DNA of 64,000 nt from Mesorhizobium sp. LMG 17147 (GCF_024297145.1 NZ_JANCTC010000021.1:1-64000); one strand, 5' to 3'; shown: positions 10,015-18,530, counted from the first letter of the stretch. Numbers and translations are program-made. The notes: generated by a model not told the origin, from the letters alone.

Positions 10015-11331
10015 TCACTCCTCGACCGGTTCGGGCGGATGGGCATCGCGGCCCTTGCCGAAGGTATAGCCGGTTTCCACCGCCCTGCGGCCAAACTTGC
10101 GGCGCAGCGTATCGATAGCGCCTTCGGCCATGGCGCGCTTGCGTGACTGGACGTCGACCAGATCGGGCGGGTCCGCCCGGTCATCGTCGGAGAGGTCGCT
10201 GACGCCAATGCCGAGCAGCCGGTATTTCGTGCCGTCGGCCTCCTTGCGCAGCAGTTCGAGCCCGGTCGAAAAAATGCGGTCGGCCAGCCGGGTCGGATCG
10301 CCGAGCTGGCGATTGCGCGTGCGGATCTTGAAATCCTGGGTCTTCAGCTTGAGGACGACGGTGCGTCCGGCAATGCCGGATTTCTTCAGCCGGGCCGAGA
10401 CTTTTTCCGACAGCGCCCTCAACACCGAGACCAGGTCGTCGACGGAGGCGATGTCGGTGTCGAAAGTGGTTTCCGCCGAGACGCTTTTCGCGTCCTGGTC
10501 GGGAACGACGCGACGGTCGTCCTCGCCGCGCGAGAGCCGGTAGAGCCGGTCACCCATAACGCCGTAGCGGCGCATCAGATCGCCGCGTTCCATGCGCTGC
10601 AGCTGGCCGATGGTGCGGATGCCGTCGCGCTCGAGCGTGACGGCAAAGGCCTTGCCGACCCCCCAGATCAGCGTCACCGGCTGCTCGGCAAGGAAGCCGA
10701 TAGCCTCGGTCTCGCCGATCACCGAAAAGCCGCGTGGCTTGCGGAAGTCCGATGCCACCTTGGCCAGGAACTTGCAGTAGGAAAGGCCGGCCGAAACGGT
10801 GATGCCGATCTCCTTTTCGACGCCGAGTGCGAAGCGCGCCAGCACCACCGCAGGCGGCAGGCCATGCAGGCGCTCGGTGCCGGCGAGGTCGAGAAAGGCC
10901 TCGTCGATCGAGAGCGGCTCGACCAGCGGCGTCAGCGCCTGCATCATGGCGCGCACCTCGCGGCCGACGCGCACGTATTTTTCCATGTCCGGCGGCAGAA
11001 CCACCGCTTCGGGACAGGCTTCGAGCGCCTTGAACATCGGCATTGCCGAGCGAACGCCATGGATCCGGGCGATGTAGCAGGCGGTGGATACGACGCCACG
11101 CTTGCCGCCGCCGATGATCAATGGCCGGTCCTTCAACGCCGGGTTGTCGCGCTTTTCGACCGCCGCGTAGAACGCGTCGCAGTCGATATGGGCAAGGCGC
11201 AACCGGTAGAGCTCCGGATGGCGGGCCAGCCGTGGACTGCCGCAGCGCTCGCAACGGCGTGCCTCGCTGCGCTGAAAATTCAGGCAGTCGCGGCAAAAAC
11301 CGTGTTCGGGGTTGTTGACAGGAGCCGCCAT
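10015..11331 (-). CDS. dinB: DNA polymerase IV (Y-family, translesion) with N-terminal zinc ribbon
   Basis: 438 aa. The Y-family palm begins LAHIDCDAFYAAVEKRDNP and contains SIDEAFLDL with the catalytic acidic pair and a helix-hairpin-helix (LIWGVGKAFAVTLERDGI). The little-finger domain and a polar C-terminus follow. Before the polymerase there is a roughly 45-residue extension with CRDC...CERCG, a probable zinc ribbon absent from E. coli DinB. The SOS box GAAC-N7-GAAC overlaps the start region, so transcription is expected to be LexA-repressed. The in-frame ATG at 11343 lies inside that box, so 11331 is chosen; neither start has a clear Shine-Dalgarno, and translation may be leaderless. Confidence 0.93.
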   Translation of the reverse strand: MAAPVNNPEHGFCRDCLNFQRSEARRCERCGSPRLARHPELYRLRLAHIDCDAFYAAVEKRDNPALKDRPLIIGGGKRGVVSTACYIARIHGVRSAMPMFKALEACPEAVVLPPDMEKYVRVGREVRAMMQALTPLVEPLSIDEAFLDLAGTERLHGLPPAVVLARFALGVEKEIGITVSAGLSYCKFLAKVASDFRKPRGFSVIGETEAIGFLAEQPVTLIWGVGKAFAVTLERDGIRTIGQLQRMERGDLMRRYGVMGDRLYRLSRGEDDRRVVPDQDAKSVSAETTFDTDIASVDDLVSVLRALSEKVSARLKKSGIAGRTVVLKLKTQDFKIRTRNRQLGDPTRLADRIFSTGLELLRKEADGTKYRLLGIGVSDLSDDDRADPPDLVDVQSRKRAMAEGAIDTLRRKFGRRAVETGYTFGKGRDAHPPEPVEE

Positions 11332-11337
11332 CGCTGC

Positions 11338-11352
11338 GAACATAAAGAGAAC
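11338..11352. promoter_or_regulatory. LexA (SOS) box, rhizobial type
   Basis: GAACATAAAGAGAAC is a perfect match to the alphaproteobacterial LexA site GAAC-N7-GAAC (GTTC-N7-GTTC on the other strand). It sits seven bases before the chosen dinB start and about 60 bp before the divergent GNAT gene, so LexA bound here should repress dinB and might also affect the neighbour. Confidence 0.85.
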
Positions 11353-11411
11353 AAATGCAATGGTACGTCAGGACGGACGCCACGACAAGGCGGTGGGCCG
11401 GGAGAGAGCTC

Positions 11412-11987
11412 ATGAATACGACCATAGCGCCGCTAGTGCCTGAGCTTTGGGCGGATTTCGAGGACCTTTTCGGCAAGCAGGGCGCCTGTTACGGCTGCTG
11501 GTGTACGCATTTCCGGTTAGCGCCTGCGGTGCGCCGCGCGAGCAATCGCGAGCGCAACAAGGACCACATCAGGGCGCGAATCGAGGCCGGGCCGCCGCCC
11601 GGCCTGTTGGCTTTCGAGGGTGGCCAGGCGGTTGGCTGGATGCAGATCGGCCCGCGTGCCGACGTGCCCGAATGGAACAACCAGGGCAGGGGGTCGGCGC
11701 CGATCGACCCCGCCGACGCCGCCGATCCGGGCGTCTGGGCGATCTCCTGCTTCTTCATCCGCACCAAGGCACGCGGCAGGGGCCTGTCGCACCGCCTGGT
11801 CCAAGGCGGCATCGAGTTCGCCCGCCAGAACGGCGCGCGCCTGATCGAGGCCTGCCCCATCGACCTGTCGAAGGATTCGCGGTCGATCGGGCTGTTCGTC
11901 GGCTCGTCGCGGGTCTTCGAAAAGGCCGGGTTCCAGCGGTTGGTCGAACGCAAGCCAGGCCGACCGCTGGTGCGGCTGGTGCTTTAG
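11412..11987 (+). CDS. GNAT-family N-acetyltransferase
   Basis: 191 aa. The acetyl-CoA-binding motif A is ARGRGLSHRLVQGGIEFA (residues about 119-136), and the N-terminal CYGCWCTHF cysteine motif is typical of a small GNAT subfamily in soil bacteria. VFEKAGFQRLVER near the C-terminus is the usual final strand-helix. The ATG at 11412 has GGAGAGAG upstream; a start at 11355 would lack one. The acceptor substrate is unknown. Divergent from dinB, with the LexA box in the shared upstream region. Confidence 0.82.
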   Translation: MNTTIAPLVPELWADFEDLFGKQGACYGCWCTHFRLAPAVRRASNRERNKDHIRARIEAGPPPGLLAFEGGQAVGWMQIGPRADVPEWNNQGRGSAPIDPADAADPGVWAISCFFIRTKARGRGLSHRLVQGGIEFARQNGARLIEACPIDLSKDSRSIGLFVGSSRVFEKAGFQRLVERKPGRPLVRLVL

Positions 11988-12076
11988 GCAATGCCGCAGG
12001 CCATTCGGGTCGCGCCGCCTCGCCTTGCGGTTGGGGTGGTAATTTCCTACGAAATGAGAAAGTGCAGATAATTCCA

Positions 12077-13639
12077 ATGGCCCAACGGAGAATGAGCGTG
12101 AACCGTGTCCTGCCAGTCGTCTTTGTTCTCGCGCTCAGCGCACCCGCCCTCGGCCAAACCGTTGATGAGCAGGGCGCGAAGCAGCTTTCCGAGAATCTGG
12201 CGCACTATATCGGCAAGAAGCCGTTCGACATTGGGTTCGTGAAAATTTCAGTCGACGGCGATGCCTACAAGCTCGCTTTCGACTTCAAGCCGGTCACGGA
12301 TTTGATGGCAAAACAGCAGGCCTTCAAGTTCGACGTCACGCCTTACTTCATCTTGGTCAAGCCACGCAAGGATGGACACTGGGACGTTTCGGCGGACGTG
12401 TCCCCGAAGGGGTCTATCGATTTCGTTGGCCCTGAGGGGGCGCAGCACATCGACTTCTCCGTGTCGGACAACAAGTTCACCGGAGTTTATGACCCCGACC
12501 TGGCTGCTTTCGCGAGCGCAACCGGTTCGATGGCTGGCATGACGATGACCACCCGAGAGCCTAAGCAGCAGGCGGATGTCACGGTCGGCGCTGGCACTGC
12601 CGCAATAGTTTCGACCAAATCCGCAAATGGCGGCATCGATTTCACGGTGACGGAAAAAATAACGAACTTCGCCGAAACCATCAAAGTCAACGATCCCAAA
12701 AATGGGTTGAGTTTTCCGGCTGCTGTAAAAGCGCCTGAACTTTCCGTGGACGCGACCGGCAAGGGTTTGCGGACAAAGCCGCTGCTCGACCTGCTTGCTT
12801 TCATCGTGGCGACTGATGATGCAGCCAAATTCAAGGCGGATGGGGCGGAGTTCAAATCGCTTCTGACGGCAGCACTGCCATTGTGGGAGCGGATCGACGG
12901 CACCTACGGCTTCAATGACTTTGTGGTCGAGAGCCCGGTAGGCAAGTTCGGTGCGACGCAACTGAAGACCGCCGTCGGCATGGACGGCATCGCCAAGGAC
13001 GGCAAGATCAACTACGCGTTCAAGGTTTCCGGCCTGACAATGCCACAGCAGGTGCTGCCCAGCTGGAGCGTTGCGTTGCTGCCGACCGATATCGACCTCA
13101 ACTTCGGCGGCACCAACATCGATCTGGACAGCATGGCGAAGAAAACCATCGAAACCCTTGATTTCAGCAAGGAGCTGCCGGCAGATTTCGGCAAGCAGAT
13201 CTTCGCCGATTTCCTGGCCAAGACGCCAAAGGCCGTTCTCGGACACAGCACGATCAAGAACGGCAACATCGAGATTGCGATGGAAGGTGAAATGACGTTC
13301 CCCGGCAAGAAGCCCGAGGCGAGCATGACCATCGATGTCGCGGGCTATGACAAGATCGTGGAGGCTCTGCAGACTGCGGCCAAGACCGAACCGGAAGCGG
13401 CACAGTATTTTCCGTTCGCACTCGCCGTCAAAGGGTTCGGCAAGGCACTGCCGGATGGTCGACTGGAATGGATCATCAACGCCAAGGCAGACGGCTCGGT
13501 CACGGTCAACGGTGCCATGCTGAAGCCGGCCGATGCCGTTCAGGACAACCCCATGATGGACCCAAGCGATGTTACCGTTCCGGATCATGGCTCGGGCGAG
13601 AATGACGATGGCGGGGCAGGGGCGAAGTTGAAACCCTAA
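12077..13639 (+). CDS. large secreted (periplasmic) protein of unknown function
   Basis: 520 aa. A signal peptide spans about residues 6-27 (VLPVVFVLALSAPALGQ), followed by a long soluble part rich in alternating beta strands, with repeated phrases such as DFKPVTDL, LRTKPLLDLLAFIV and ALPDGRLEWIINAKADGSVTVNG. The C-terminal 25 residues are acidic and low complexity (DDGGAGAKLKP). No catalytic motif is recognised; the architecture suggests a periplasmic lipid- or envelope-associated protein, but this is only inference. An alternative ATG at 12092 would give a tighter signal peptide. A RIME-like repeat follows the gene. Confidence 0.7.
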   Translation: MAQRRMSVNRVLPVVFVLALSAPALGQTVDEQGAKQLSENLAHYIGKKPFDIGFVKISVDGDAYKLAFDFKPVTDLMAKQQAFKFDVTPYFILVKPRKDGHWDVSADVSPKGSIDFVGPEGAQHIDFSVSDNKFTGVYDPDLAAFASATGSMAGMTMTTREPKQQADVTVGAGTAAIVSTKSANGGIDFTVTEKITNFAETIKVNDPKNGLSFPAAVKAPELSVDATGKGLRTKPLLDLLAFIVATDDAAKFKADGAEFKSLLTAALPLWERIDGTYGFNDFVVESPVGKFGATQLKTAVGMDGIAKDGKINYAFKVSGLTMPQQVLPSWSVALLPTDIDLNFGGTNIDLDSMAKKTIETLDFSKELPADFGKQIFADFLAKTPKAVLGHSTIKNGNIEIAMEGEMTFPGKKPEASMTIDVAGYDKIVEALQTAAKTEPEAAQYFPFALAVKGFGKALPDGRLEWIINAKADGSVTVNGAMLKPADAVQDNPMMDPSDVTVPDHGSGENDDGGAGAKLKP

Positions 13640-13649
13640 ATGCCGAGGT

Positions 13650-13750
13650 TGGAGCGGTTCATCGTTTCACGAAAACGCCGATCCGCTCCATGTCTTTGTT
13701 TTTGCGCAATTCCAGACGGAAAACCGTTTCACGCTTTCCTGGAATTGCTC
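13650..13750. repeat. RIME-type rhizobial intergenic mosaic element
   Basis: Two imperfect palindromes in tandem. The first pairs GGAGCGG (13651-13657) with CCGCTCC (13683-13689), with an inner CGTTT/AAACG stem. The second pairs GCAATTCCAG (13706-13715) with CTGGAATTGC (13739-13748), with an inner GGAAA/TTTCC. This layout and wording match the RIME1 family known from Rhizobium and relatives. It lies between two convergent genes and is not coding. Confidence 0.75.
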
Positions 13751-13822
13751 TCCACGCGGCTGGCGTCAAAGCCCGAGTGCACTCACGATTTTCGGCGCGG
13801 CGATCTGTCTCGGGATCGTCCC

Positions 13823-14122
13823 TTATATCGAACGCTCATGATTGTCGTCGCCGAGCGGCAACGCCCGCAATGCCTTACCAATTGCGGCGGGCGGCGTTCC
13901 GGTCTCCTCGGAAAAACGCATCAGCGTCGGCTCGTGGGCAAGGATGAACTGCAGCACGCCGGCCAGGAATCCCGGTTCACCCGCCGCCTGGCGGATGGAA
14001 TGAGCTTCGATGCCGGTGATCGCCAGGAAGCGGGGGAGAAGTTCCGGATCGGCGGCGACGAAGCCCAGCGCCTTTACGGCAATCGTTTCCGCTTCCTCGC
14101 GCATTGACGCTGCGTTTGCCAT
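13823..14122 (-). CDS. DUF3572 family protein
   Basis: 99 aa, soluble, mostly helical, with EAETIAVKALGFVAADPELLPRFLAITG followed by QFILAHEPTLMRFSEETG. This small family is typical of Rhizobiales and is usually encoded divergently just upstream of the divK-pleD pair, as here. The ATG at 14122 has GGAAGG seven bases upstream. Function unknown; the conserved position hints at a link with cell-cycle or envelope genes, but nothing in the sequence shows it. Confidence 0.85.
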   Translation of the reverse strand: MANAASMREEAETIAVKALGFVAADPELLPRFLAITGIEAHSIRQAAGEPGFLAGVLQFILAHEPTLMRFSEETGTPPAAIGKALRALPLGDDNHERSI

Positions 14123-14339
14123 CGCTACCTTCCTTCATGGGCGGAATCGTTCTGTTTTCGCAGTAGTGGCAAGTGTCGCCGGCAGCAAGCTCGCCGACCT
14201 GGAATCCGAACGCTTTTAGGGCGGCCGGTTTCCGTTTCGTCAATCATATTGCCGTATAGTGGGAACAGGATTGGTGCGTGCCGACAAGGGCCGCATGACG
14301 GCACCCTTCGAGTGGAAGGCCGGCCGGGACGGGAAATCG

Positions 14340-14711
14340 ATGCCAAAGAAGGTTATGATCGTCGAAGACAACGAGCTCAACATGAAGCTCTTTCGCGACC
14401 TCATCGAAGCGAGCGGCTACGAGACGGTGCGCACACGCAACGGCCTGGAAGCGCTGGATCTGGCGCGGCAGCACAGGCCGGACCTCATCCTGATGGACAT
14501 CCAGCTGCCGGAAGTATCGGGCCTCGAGGTCACCAAATGGCTGAAGGAGGACGATGATCTCCACGTCATCCCGGTCATTGCGGTCACCGCCTTCGCGATG
14601 AAGGGCGATGAGGAGCGCATCCGCCAGGGCGGCTGCGAAGCCTATATCTCCAAGCCGATCTCGGTGCCGCGTTTCATCGAAACCATCAAATCCTATCTGG
14701 GCGATGCCTGA
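14340..14711 (+). CDS. divK: single-domain response regulator DivK
   Basis: 123 aa, one receiver domain and nothing else. The acidic pocket is VEDNE, the phosphoacceptor Asp is in ILMDIQLPEVSG (about residue 53), the Thr is in AVTAFAMKGDEE, and the conserved Lys is in ISKPIS. In alphaproteobacteria DivK relays phosphate between DivJ/PleC and controls DivL-CckA-CtrA, setting polarity and division timing. The 123-aa length and the adjacent pleD make DivK the specific assignment. The start at 14340 (MPKKVMIVEDNE) is used. Confidence 0.95.
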   Translation: MPKKVMIVEDNELNMKLFRDLIEASGYETVRTRNGLEALDLARQHRPDLILMDIQLPEVSGLEVTKWLKEDDDLHVIPVIAVTAFAMKGDEERIRQGGCEAYISKPISVPRFIETIKSYLGDA

Positions 14712-14745
14712 TGTATTTTTCCAGCCGAGCCGGAGCTTTTGTGAA

Positions 14746-16119
14746 ATGACCGCGCGGATCCTCGTCGTCGACGACATCCCAGCCAATGTCAGGCTGCTGG
14801 AGGTTCGGCTGCTCGCCGAATATTTCGAGGTTCTGACCGCCACCAACGGGCCGGACGCGATCGAGATCTGCGAGAACGGCAAGGTCGATGTCGTGCTGCT
14901 CGACGTGATGATGCCCGATATGGACGGCTTCGAGGTTTGCCGGCGGCTGAAGGGCGACCCGGCGACATCGCACATCCCGGTCGTGATGATCACCGCGCTC
15001 GACCAGGTTTCGGACCGGGTGCGCGGCCTCGAGGCCGGCGCCGACGATTTTTTGACCAAGCCGGTCAACGATCTGCAGTTGATGACGCGCGTCAAGAGCC
15101 TGGTCAGGCTGAAGTCGCTCACCGACGAGCTGCGGCTGCGCGCCTCGACGACACGCAATATCGGCATCGAGGAGCTTTTGAGCCGCAACTTCGCTACCGA
15201 CGACGCGGTGCCGAAGGTGCTCCTGGTCGACGAGCGCAAATCCTCGTTCGAGCGCATCCAGAAGATGCTGCGCGGCAGTGCCGCTCTCGACGTCGCCAAC
15301 GATCCGCATGCCGGCTTCTTCCAGGCCGCCGAGCTGCCCTACGAATGCGTGATGATCTCGACGGCCTTCGCCGATTTCGACCCGCTGAGGCTCTGCTCGC
15401 AATTGCGCTCGCTCGATCGCACTCGTTTCCTGCCAATCATCCTTCTGGCGGATGAGGGCGAGGAGGGGCGTATCATCCGCGGCCTCGAACTCGGCATCAA
15501 CGATTATCTGATGCGGCCGATCGACCAGCAGGAGCTGACCGCGCGGCTGCGTACGCAGGTGCGCCGCAAGCGCTACAACGACCAGCTTCGCGCCAGCGTC
15601 ACCCAGACCATCGAGATGGCGGTGACCGATGCACTGACCGGCCTGCACAACCGCCGCTATCTCGACAGCCATCTGCAGACGCTGTTCGACCGCGCCGTGG
15701 CACGGCGCCGGCCGCTGTCGGTGATGATCACCGATCTGGACCGCTTCAAGAGCATCAACGACGTGTACGGCCATGACGGCGGCGACGACGTGCTGCGCGA
15801 ATTCGCGCGGCGGCTGCGCAAGAATGTGCGCGGCATCGATCTAGCCTGCCGCTTCGGTGGCGAGGAGTTCGTGGTGGTGATGCCGGACACGGACGGCGCG
15901 GTAGCCGAAAAGGTCGCCGAACGCATTCGCGCCGAAATCGCCCAACTGCCGTTTGCCGTTGGCAGCGAGGGCAAAGCGATCGAAGTCACCGTCAGCGTCG
16001 GCGTGTCGTCGGTGCTGAAAGGCATGGACACGGTCGCGGCGCTGATGAAACGGGCCGACCTTGCGCTCTATGAGGCCAAGAGCGGCGGCCGCAATCGCGT
16101 CGTCGCCAAGGCGGCGTAG
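14746..16119 (+). CDS. pleD: diguanylate cyclase response regulator PleD
   Basis: 457 aa with the full PleD architecture: receiver 1 with phosphoacceptor Asp in VVLLDVMMPDMDG, a degenerate receiver 2 (KVLLVDERKSSFERI, no phosphoacceptor Asp; adaptor for dimerisation), and a GGDEF domain with active site FGGEEF. The product-inhibition site RxxD (RGID) lies five residues before it, so the enzyme should be feedback-inhibited by c-di-GMP. It makes c-di-GMP at the differentiating pole when phosphorylated. The start follows divK by 34 nt with GGAG ten bases upstream, so the two genes are probably cotranscribed. Confidence 0.96.
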   Translation: MTARILVVDDIPANVRLLEVRLLAEYFEVLTATNGPDAIEICENGKVDVVLLDVMMPDMDGFEVCRRLKGDPATSHIPVVMITALDQVSDRVRGLEAGADDFLTKPVNDLQLMTRVKSLVRLKSLTDELRLRASTTRNIGIEELLSRNFATDDAVPKVLLVDERKSSFERIQKMLRGSAALDVANDPHAGFFQAAELPYECVMISTAFADFDPLRLCSQLRSLDRTRFLPIILLADEGEEGRIIRGLELGINDYLMRPIDQQELTARLRTQVRRKRYNDQLRASVTQTIEMAVTDALTGLHNRRYLDSHLQTLFDRAVARRRPLSVMITDLDRFKSINDVYGHDGGDDVLREFARRLRKNVRGIDLACRFGGEEFVVVMPDTDGAVAEKVAERIRAEIAQLPFAVGSEGKAIEVTVSVGVSSVLKGMDTVAALMKRADLALYEAKSGGRNRVVAKAA

Positions 16120-16166
16120 CACCATAGACGAATTAGCCAGTCAACCCGACAAGGTTACGAATTTAC

Positions 16167-16199
16167 CTTAATCCAAGCGAGTTGCGAGGCTTGGTTAAG
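16167..16199 (+). terminator. possible terminator after pleD
   Basis: CTTAA-T-CCAAGC pairs with GCTTGG-TTAAG in an 11-bp stem with one bulged T and a 10-nt loop, 47 nt after the pleD stop. Only a weak T-rich stretch (GTTGATTTTC) follows, so termination efficiency is uncertain. Confidence 0.45.
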
Positions 16200-16516
16200 A
16201 AACTGTTGATTTTCATAAGTTGTTGCGCAAATGTGCAGCCCTTAGACGTAACCGGCACGAGGTCTAGATCGCCGGTTCGACCCAAAGAATACCCCATGAT
16301 GCTCAGGTCCGCCGCATCTCCTGGGTCCGTGGGGTCGGCTGGCCGGCGCTGGCACATAGTGGCCTCCTCGTACCGCTGCCAAACGCCGGCCGGCCCCCAA
16401 TTTCAAAACACATCAGGATTCTGCGCCAAGACCCGGAAAACGCTTTGGTTTTGTTGCGGTAGCGACAGCGCCCTTTGAAATAGCCGGCTGGGCAGAGCGT
16501 ATGCGCCCGCAGTCGG

Positions 16517-16558
16517 TTGACAGGGCCTGTCTTCTATGCAGAAATTGGTTGGACCATT
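16517..16558 (+). promoter_or_regulatory. promoter -35 and FadR/PdhR-type operator of the GntR-lyase-ABC cassette
   Basis: TTGACA at 16517-16522 is a consensus -35 hexamer; a weak -10 (AGAAAT) follows 17 nt later. Overlapping the expected transcription start is TGGT-TGG-ACCA (16546-16556), a perfect inverted repeat of the form bound by FCD-domain GntR regulators. It ends 25 nt before the GntR start codon, so autorepression of the whole cassette is likely. Confidence 0.6.
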
Positions 16559-16581
16559 GAGCCATTTGGTGACCCGTTGGC

Positions 16582-17316
16582 ATGACCGAATTCGGCCTTT
16601 CCCCCATACAGGCAACTGCTCGCGACGACGCGGTGCTCAAGGCGCTGGCCGGCTTTGTAATGCGGGAAGCTCTCGGGCCCGGCCAGAGACTGCCGACCGA
16701 ACGCATCCTGGCCGAGCGCCTCAAGGTGAGCCGCAACACCGTGCGCGAGGCGCTGACGCGCTGGGAAGGGCTCGGCCTGGTCGAACGGCGGCAAGGCAGC
16801 GGCACCTATCTCAAGGGAGTGGTCTCGCTGGACATGCTGCACATGCCGCTGACGCTGGCCGGCGGCAATGATTTCACCAGCCTGATGCAGACGCTGGAAA
16901 TCCGCCGGGCACTGGAAGCGGAAGCCGCTGCCCTGTGCGCCATTCGCGCGGACCAGGCCGAGATCGCCGAGATCGCGCGCAAGCTCGACATTATGGAGCA
17001 GGCCTTCCACACCCGCGCAGGGATGTCGGCGGAGGAGGACTGGGAATTCCACCAGTCGATCTACCGCAGTTCCGGCAATCCGCTCTTCGAGCAGATCATC
17101 GCCGCCATGCACGAACTGTTCCACCGTTTCTGGGAGCATCCGCTCGGCGTGCGTGATTTCGGCCACGCCAGCTTTCCTTACCACCGCACCATCTACGAAC
17201 GCATTGCCGCGCACGATCCGGAGGGGGCCCGGGCCGAGGCGCTCAAGCTGATCGCCACCGTCGAGGACGATCTGAAGCGCGGCGCGGCCAAACTCGAACT
17301 TTCAGGCCAGAAATGA
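16582..17316 (+). CDS. GntR-family transcriptional regulator, FadR/FCD subfamily
   Basis: 244 aa. The winged helix-turn-helix lies at residues about 15-75 (LPTERILAERLKVSRNTVREAL, then GLVERRQGSGTYL). The C-terminal all-helical FCD ligand domain contains the usual metal/ligand histidines (EFHQSIYRSSGN; HELFHRFWEH; FPYHRTIYERI). FCD regulators bind carboxylic or amino-acid-like effectors. A TGGT-N3-ACCA operator lies directly upstream. The gene overlaps the following lyase gene by four bases (ATGA), indicating translational coupling and one transcript with the ABC importer. Confidence 0.9.
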   Translation: MTEFGLSPIQATARDDAVLKALAGFVMREALGPGQRLPTERILAERLKVSRNTVREALTRWEGLGLVERRQGSGTYLKGVVSLDMLHMPLTLAGGNDFTSLMQTLEIRRALEAEAAALCAIRADQAEIAEIARKLDIMEQAFHTRAGMSAEEDWEFHQSIYRSSGNPLFEQIIAAMHELFHRFWEHPLGVRDFGHASFPYHRTIYERIAAHDPEGARAEALKLIATVEDDLKRGAAKLELSGQK

Positions 17317-18500
17317 GCGATCATCCCGCCGGTTTCGAAAACGACTATCTCGCCGAGGCGGCGACGCTTCTCGCCCATGACGAACCTTTCCCCGGCGGTG
17401 CCGTGGTGCCGCCGATCTACCAGACTTCGCTCTTCACCTTCTCCAATTATTCGGAGATGGCCGATACATTCGCCGGCAGGCGACGCCAGCCGATCTATTC
17501 GCGCGGCGACAACCCGACGGTCATGGAGTTCGAGGCGCGTGTCGCCGCTCTCGAAGGCGCGGAGGCCGCGCGCGGCTTTTCCAGCGGCATGGCGGCGATC
17601 AGCGCCACGGTGCTTGCTTTCGTCGGTGCCGGCGAGCGCATGGTTGTCGTGCGCAATTGCTACGGCGATGCCTACCGGCTGTTCGAACGGCTTTTGCCAC
17701 GGCTCAACATCAAGGTCGACTATGTCGACGGTTCCGATCCGGACGCGGTCGCCGCGGCACTTCCCGGCGCCAAGCTGCTCTACCTGGAAAGCCCGACGTC
17801 GATGATGTTCGAGCTCCAGGACATAACCCACCTGGCGCGGCTGGCCAAAGAGCAGGGCATCGTCACCACGATCGACAATTCCTGGGCGACGCCGGTGTTC
17901 CAGAAGCCGATTTCGCACGGGGTCGACCTGGTGCTGCATTCGGCCTCGAAATACCTCGGCGGCCACAGCGATACCGTCGCCGGTGTGGTGGCCGGTTCGG
18001 CTGCCCATATCCGACATATCAACGAGCAGACCTATTCCTACCTCGGCGGCAAACTTTCGCCTTTCGAGGCCTGGCTGTTGCTGCGCGGGCTGCGCACATT
18101 GCCGCTGCGGTTGCCGCATCACATGAAGAGCGGGCTGACCATCGCCGAACGGCTGAAAGCGCATGGCCATGTCGAGCGGGTCAACCACCCGGCCTATTCC
18201 AACCATCCGGGCAAGGCGACGCTTGCCGGCTATGCCGGGCTGTTCTCATTCGAGGTGACGGAAGACGTCGACATCCCGGCTTTCGTCGATGCGCTGAAAC
18301 TCTTTCGCATCGGCGTCAGCTGGGGCGGCCATGAGAGCCTGGTCGTTCCAGCAAAGGCCTCGCTCGAGCAGACGCCGGGCCTGAATTCGATGGCGCGCTT
18401 CGGCGTCAGCCCGCGAACCATCCGGTTCAGTGTCGGATTGGAAAGTGTCGAAGGCCTGTGGGCTGACGTTGCCCAGGCGTTCGACAAAGCAAAAAGATAA
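17313..18500 (+). CDS. Cys/Met-metabolism PLP-dependent lyase (cystathionine beta/gamma-lyase family)
   Basis: 395 aa, normal for the MetB/MetC/MGL family (PLP fold type I, cytosolic tetramers). Signatures are YSRGDNPT for phosphate binding from the neighbouring subunit, FSSGMAA, DNSWATP with the PLP-ring Asp, and HSASKYLGGHSD with the Schiff-base Lys at about residue 213. The C-terminal domain has FRIGVSWGGHESL and IRFSVGLESVEGLW. The exact reaction (beta- or gamma-elimination, or gamma-replacement) cannot be decided from sequence. It lies in an operon between its probable regulator and a complete ABC importer, which suggests catabolism of an imported sulfur- or hydroxy-amino-acid conjugate rather than housekeeping methionine synthesis. 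Confidence 0.88.
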   Translation: MSDHPAGFENDYLAEAATLLAHDEPFPGGAVVPPIYQTSLFTFSNYSEMADTFAGRRRQPIYSRGDNPTVMEFEARVAALEGAEAARGFSSGMAAISATVLAFVGAGERMVVVRNCYGDAYRLFERLLPRLNIKVDYVDGSDPDAVAAALPGAKLLYLESPTSMMFELQDITHLARLAKEQGIVTTIDNSWATPVFQKPISHGVDLVLHSASKYLGGHSDTVAGVVAGSAAHIRHINEQTYSYLGGKLSPFEAWLLLRGLRTLPLRLPHHMKSGLTIAERLKAHGHVERVNHPAYSNHPGKATLAGYAGLFSFEVTEDVDIPAFVDALKLFRIGVSWGGHESLVVPAKASLEQTPGLNSMARFGVSPRTIRFSVGLESVEGLWADVAQAFDKAKR

Positions 18501-18530
18501 ATGGAGCCGTTCAAAATGGGAGTGCTGAAC

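Larger units (their letters stand above)
16120..16581 (+). other. intergenic region pleD-GntR
   Basis: 462 bases without a credible gene. It holds the hairpin after pleD, an unremarkable middle part, and near its right end a promoter-like TTGACA (16517-16522) followed by the TGGT-N3-ACCA operator. Sequence around 16255-16285 contains a T-loop-like GGTTCGACC, but the flanks cannot form a tRNA arm. Confidence 0.5.

Noticed and set aside
16255..16290. tRNA-like T-loop GGTTCGACC in the pleD-GntR gap
   Set aside because: The flanking bases cannot form the 5-bp T stem, and no acceptor or anticodon arm is present upstream.
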